Shown: positions 61,254-64,000 of the stretch, one piece after another
How positions within the stretch are numbered: the first letter of the stretch is position 1
How the letters are laid out: each line of letters begins with the position of its first letter
Source: Zonotrichia leucophrys gambelii
Taxonomy: Eukaryota > Chordata > Aves > Passeriformes > Passerellidae
Direction of reading: 5' to 3'
DNA: 64,000 nt
Assembly: GCF_028769735.1 (NCBI RefSeq)
Contig: NC_088173.1
Location: 13,518,038 to 13,582,037 of the forward strand
Program-made: the position numbers and the translations under genes
The notes under the pieces: generated by a model
What the model was told of the DNA's origin: nothing
Seen by the model: only the letters and a program-made list of their open reading frames with translations
Database searches by the model: none

Positions 61254-64000
61254 AAAATCAGTCTTGCTCTTAATTTTATCCATCTCAACCAAGCCTCCAG
61301 TGCCCTTCTTCCTGTGCACTGGAGATTTTTAACTTGTTTTATTTAAAGTGATAAAGCTTCCATAACAAAATCCAGGCTTGCGTTTTTACCTACCATGGAA
61401 ATGAAACCTAAATAACTGTTAAGATTGTTAATGGTTTGCTTAAATGTAACACTTCCAGATCAGCCCTTCTTATCAGTCAGAAGTTTCTGGGACCTTCTGT
61501 GTTCAGTTCCAGCCTAGCACTGTATTACCCACTCCTGTCTCGTTGAGGGCTTATTATTAATGCTTGTAAATAGCTCTGATGGTAACAGACTGCAGGTGTT
61601 TGAGATATGAATATCAATATTGTACTCAGAATTTATCAATCAATGTATCAACCTATCTGTAGATGCTTTGTACTATTTATCTCCTAATGAAAATGGAAGT
61701 GCAACTCCTGGAAAATGGTAGGGGACTTGAAGTAAGGAAGCTTGCCAGCAATCCTTGTGAGCCCAGGGTTGTTGAGCCTTACACTGTGTAATAGAAATTG
61801 ATGCTGGTTTTGGATGTGAAAGTGAACATGATGTTTCACTGGAGATATGAGGAACACAAGGTAGCAAAATAAAAGGATTCAGGTAAGGTACTATTACAGC
61901 ACTTCCACCAAAATAACACTCAGATGCTTGGTCTTTCAACAGGTGATGTCTGCAGGCAGCACAGTGCACTTGTGCATGTCTGAGGTTTCAAAGTTTAGTT
62001 GCTGGGTAAGTGAAGTTGGGTAGGGGGCTGGAGAAGAGTAGCCTGTTACAGCAAAGGCTCAGTGTGATTTCATATGTCTTTGGAAGCCTGGAGGTGATTA
62101 AGCTTTGCTTTGGGCTCAGCTCATTACACAGAAGAGAAGATTGCTAGAAAGAACAATTATTGATCTTAATTTCTTCTAGAACTTAAGGTTAAAGGAGAAG
62201 TTTAGTCTGTCTTCATATAAATGAAGCTTGCAAGCTTTTTAAGGAGAAAATGGTGTGCATTCTTGAAGGAATTGTAGAGGAGTCAAATGCATTGACACAC
62301 AGTATTTGGCACTTGACTACTCCTGAAGTCACTGCAAGGTGTGGGATGCTGCACAGGGCAGACAGAGTTGGAAGAATTCCCTGGAATTAGAAACACTTCT
62401 GCTTTTCCCTTCCTGCAGGATATAGGGTAACCTACTTCTCATCTTCTAATGGCCACGAAAGATAATGAACAGTCCTCTATGGCTGTGCAGTGGCACTGGC
62501 TTGGAACTCAAAGTGTTCCTTTTATTGCTGCTGTTGTTCCCTTGAAAATGATCCACACTGAGTTTTGTGAAGCTGCTGTGAGGAGTCTTGGATCTTCTGT
62601 AATGGAGGGGAATAAAGCTAAAGCACAGACTGGGGCACAGTATGAAGAGCTGCACTGTGCTGTTCTCTGCTGTAACAATGAGATGAATGTCCACTGATGG
62701 CTGAGCCTCTCTAACTCCTAGTGCCTGCAGAGAGGGAGCTGCATTTGTTGCACTTCTCAGGTTCTGCTTGCTCTATGCAACCATGGTGGATAATGAGCTG
62801 TTCAAAGCCATTTGGACTCATTTGTCTAAGTAGAGTGTCAGCTCCAGGCTAATCCTGTGAATTATTTAATAATCTTCTACCCTGAGAGCACAAGTGCGGA
62901 GATATCTCTGGAGCACTTAATCATTTGCATGGTGTTTACTCAGTTTATAACTATGCTTCCATTTTTTTGCTGTACTGTGTGAAGATGCATATGAGCTGCC
63001 TGCAGGGCCTGGGTGAACTTAAGGGAAAGGTCCTGCAAGCCTTCCCTTCCCCAAGGTGTGGGGTGGAGGCTTCATCCATGAGAATGATGATTTTCCCCTA
63101 GTTTGAGAAAAGCTTCTTGGTTTTCTTTCCTTGTAACCATGCTTAACCCATCAGCTGCTTGTGAATGTTTTAATTCCTGATTTATCTGTCTGACAGTCAT
63201 GCTCTTGATTGGAGCTGATTCCCAACCTAGATGTGATAGTAGCTTTCTGCAGAGAGAGAAGCAGAGCATATAGATGCTTCTAAGTAACCCAGTGATGCTG
63301 GGTTCAGAAGTCCTTGCTGGTTTGTTCTGTTTATGCAGCCTGGGATTTGGATTACCTAACAGTGCATGTGTCAGCTCAACCCTGTGACTGGTTACACACC
63401 AGGGTCCCTGACAGGAAGCCCAGACAATTGTTGTTTTAAACAGCACATCTTTCTACTTGGTCCACAATCTGCCTGTCTAAAACTGTTCATTTCTAATCCT
63501 TTAAAATAATTTTTGATGCCTAGAGTGGCCTGTTGTCCTGGTGTGGGACTTGTGGAATAACTGTGTGGGGTAGCAGTGTAGTGGAGGAAAGGAAAAATGA
63601 GATCATGGTGTGACAATAGCATGCAGACTGTCAATCCAGAGATTCACAACTGAACAAAAATTTTGGAAGTAATGATTAAGGTATGAAAACAAATTTTCAT
63701 CAAGTAAAATGCTTACCTTGATGATTTCCTCTTCTTAGCCATGATCCAAAGATTTTGCTGTTGCTGTTGATTTTATCTGGAGAGCACTGTCAGTATTATC
63801 ATGACAATTAGCCTGCTGAAATTTAAGATGGATATACCATTCTATGCCTGGTGCTTTAGTTAGTGAATACTTACTACATCCTGTACTTATTTGCAAGCCC
63901 ATTCACTCAAGGCAAGATGCCAGTTGCATGCTTCTTCATTGGGCAGAGATCTTTTGATTAGTTATGTCTCATAATCTTTTTGAATTTCACTTGTACGAGG
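61254..64000. other. intergenic, no gene seen
   Basis: No supported exon or clear repeat. Two strong donor-like sites, CAG|GTAAGG at 61883 and TGG|GTAAGTG at 62006, are present without obvious partner exons. The frame 62449-62697 is open on both strands and has no recognised domain. Confidence 0.5.

Noticed and set aside
1..64000. CRISPR arrays, operons, tRNA or rRNA genes
   Set aside because: No regularly spaced repeats, no prokaryotic gene layout and no recognisable tRNA or rRNA sequence were seen; the window is vertebrate nuclear DNA.

Overview
This is vertebrate nuclear DNA, almost certainly from a bird. The evidence is several CR1 LINE fragments with the avian-type 3' tail (TTCCAACC...ATTCTATGATTCT), long AT-moderate intergenic stretches, a compact CpG-rich domain, and a multi-exon developmental gene. 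There are no operons, ribosome-binding sites or prokaryotic features. I cannot fix the species.

One protein-coding gene can be supported firmly: HELT (Hey-like / Heslike / Megane), a bHLH-Orange transcriptional repressor. It lies on the minus strand at 23129-24493 in four exons: 24493-24467, 24096-23992, 23845-23749 and 23625-23129. All junctions are canonical and in phase, giving 241 residues. An AATAAA signal lies at 22895-22890, and a TATA element lies about 35 bp before the ATG. The gene sits in a broad CpG-rich domain (about 22.15-27.65 kb) typical of developmental regulators. Within it, upstream of HELT, are two CACGTG boxes, a 98-bp near-perfect palindrome (24784-24881), a homeodomain-rich AT block (24.94-25.02 kb), a candidate conserved enhancer (25.38-25.86 kb) and paired proneural-type E-boxes.

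The left part (1-22 kb) is mostly intergenic. It holds CR1 fragments at 1-389, 13.42-13.51 and 15.85-16.39 kb, an isolated GC-rich island with a GGCAC pentanucleotide minisatellite (3.19-3.69 kb), and a promoter-like CArG/TATA cluster at 6.35-6.47 kb.

The right part (27.7-64 kb) is also mostly intergenic. It holds tandem CR1 copies (29.67-31.10 kb), an inverted CR1 (36.58-37.59 kb), a short CR1 tail (42.61-42.73 kb) and CTCF-like motifs at 34.0, 34.7 and 40.1 kb. On the plus strand at 54.1-61.3 kb a chain of five candidate exons has good splice sites and compatible open phases; it may be a spliced lncRNA or an unrecognised small gene.

The picture is a lone developmental gene in a regulatory landscape. 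The likely novelties are the promoter palindrome, the candidate spliced transcript and the divergent CTCF-like pair. All counts were made by eye; no search or alignment was run.
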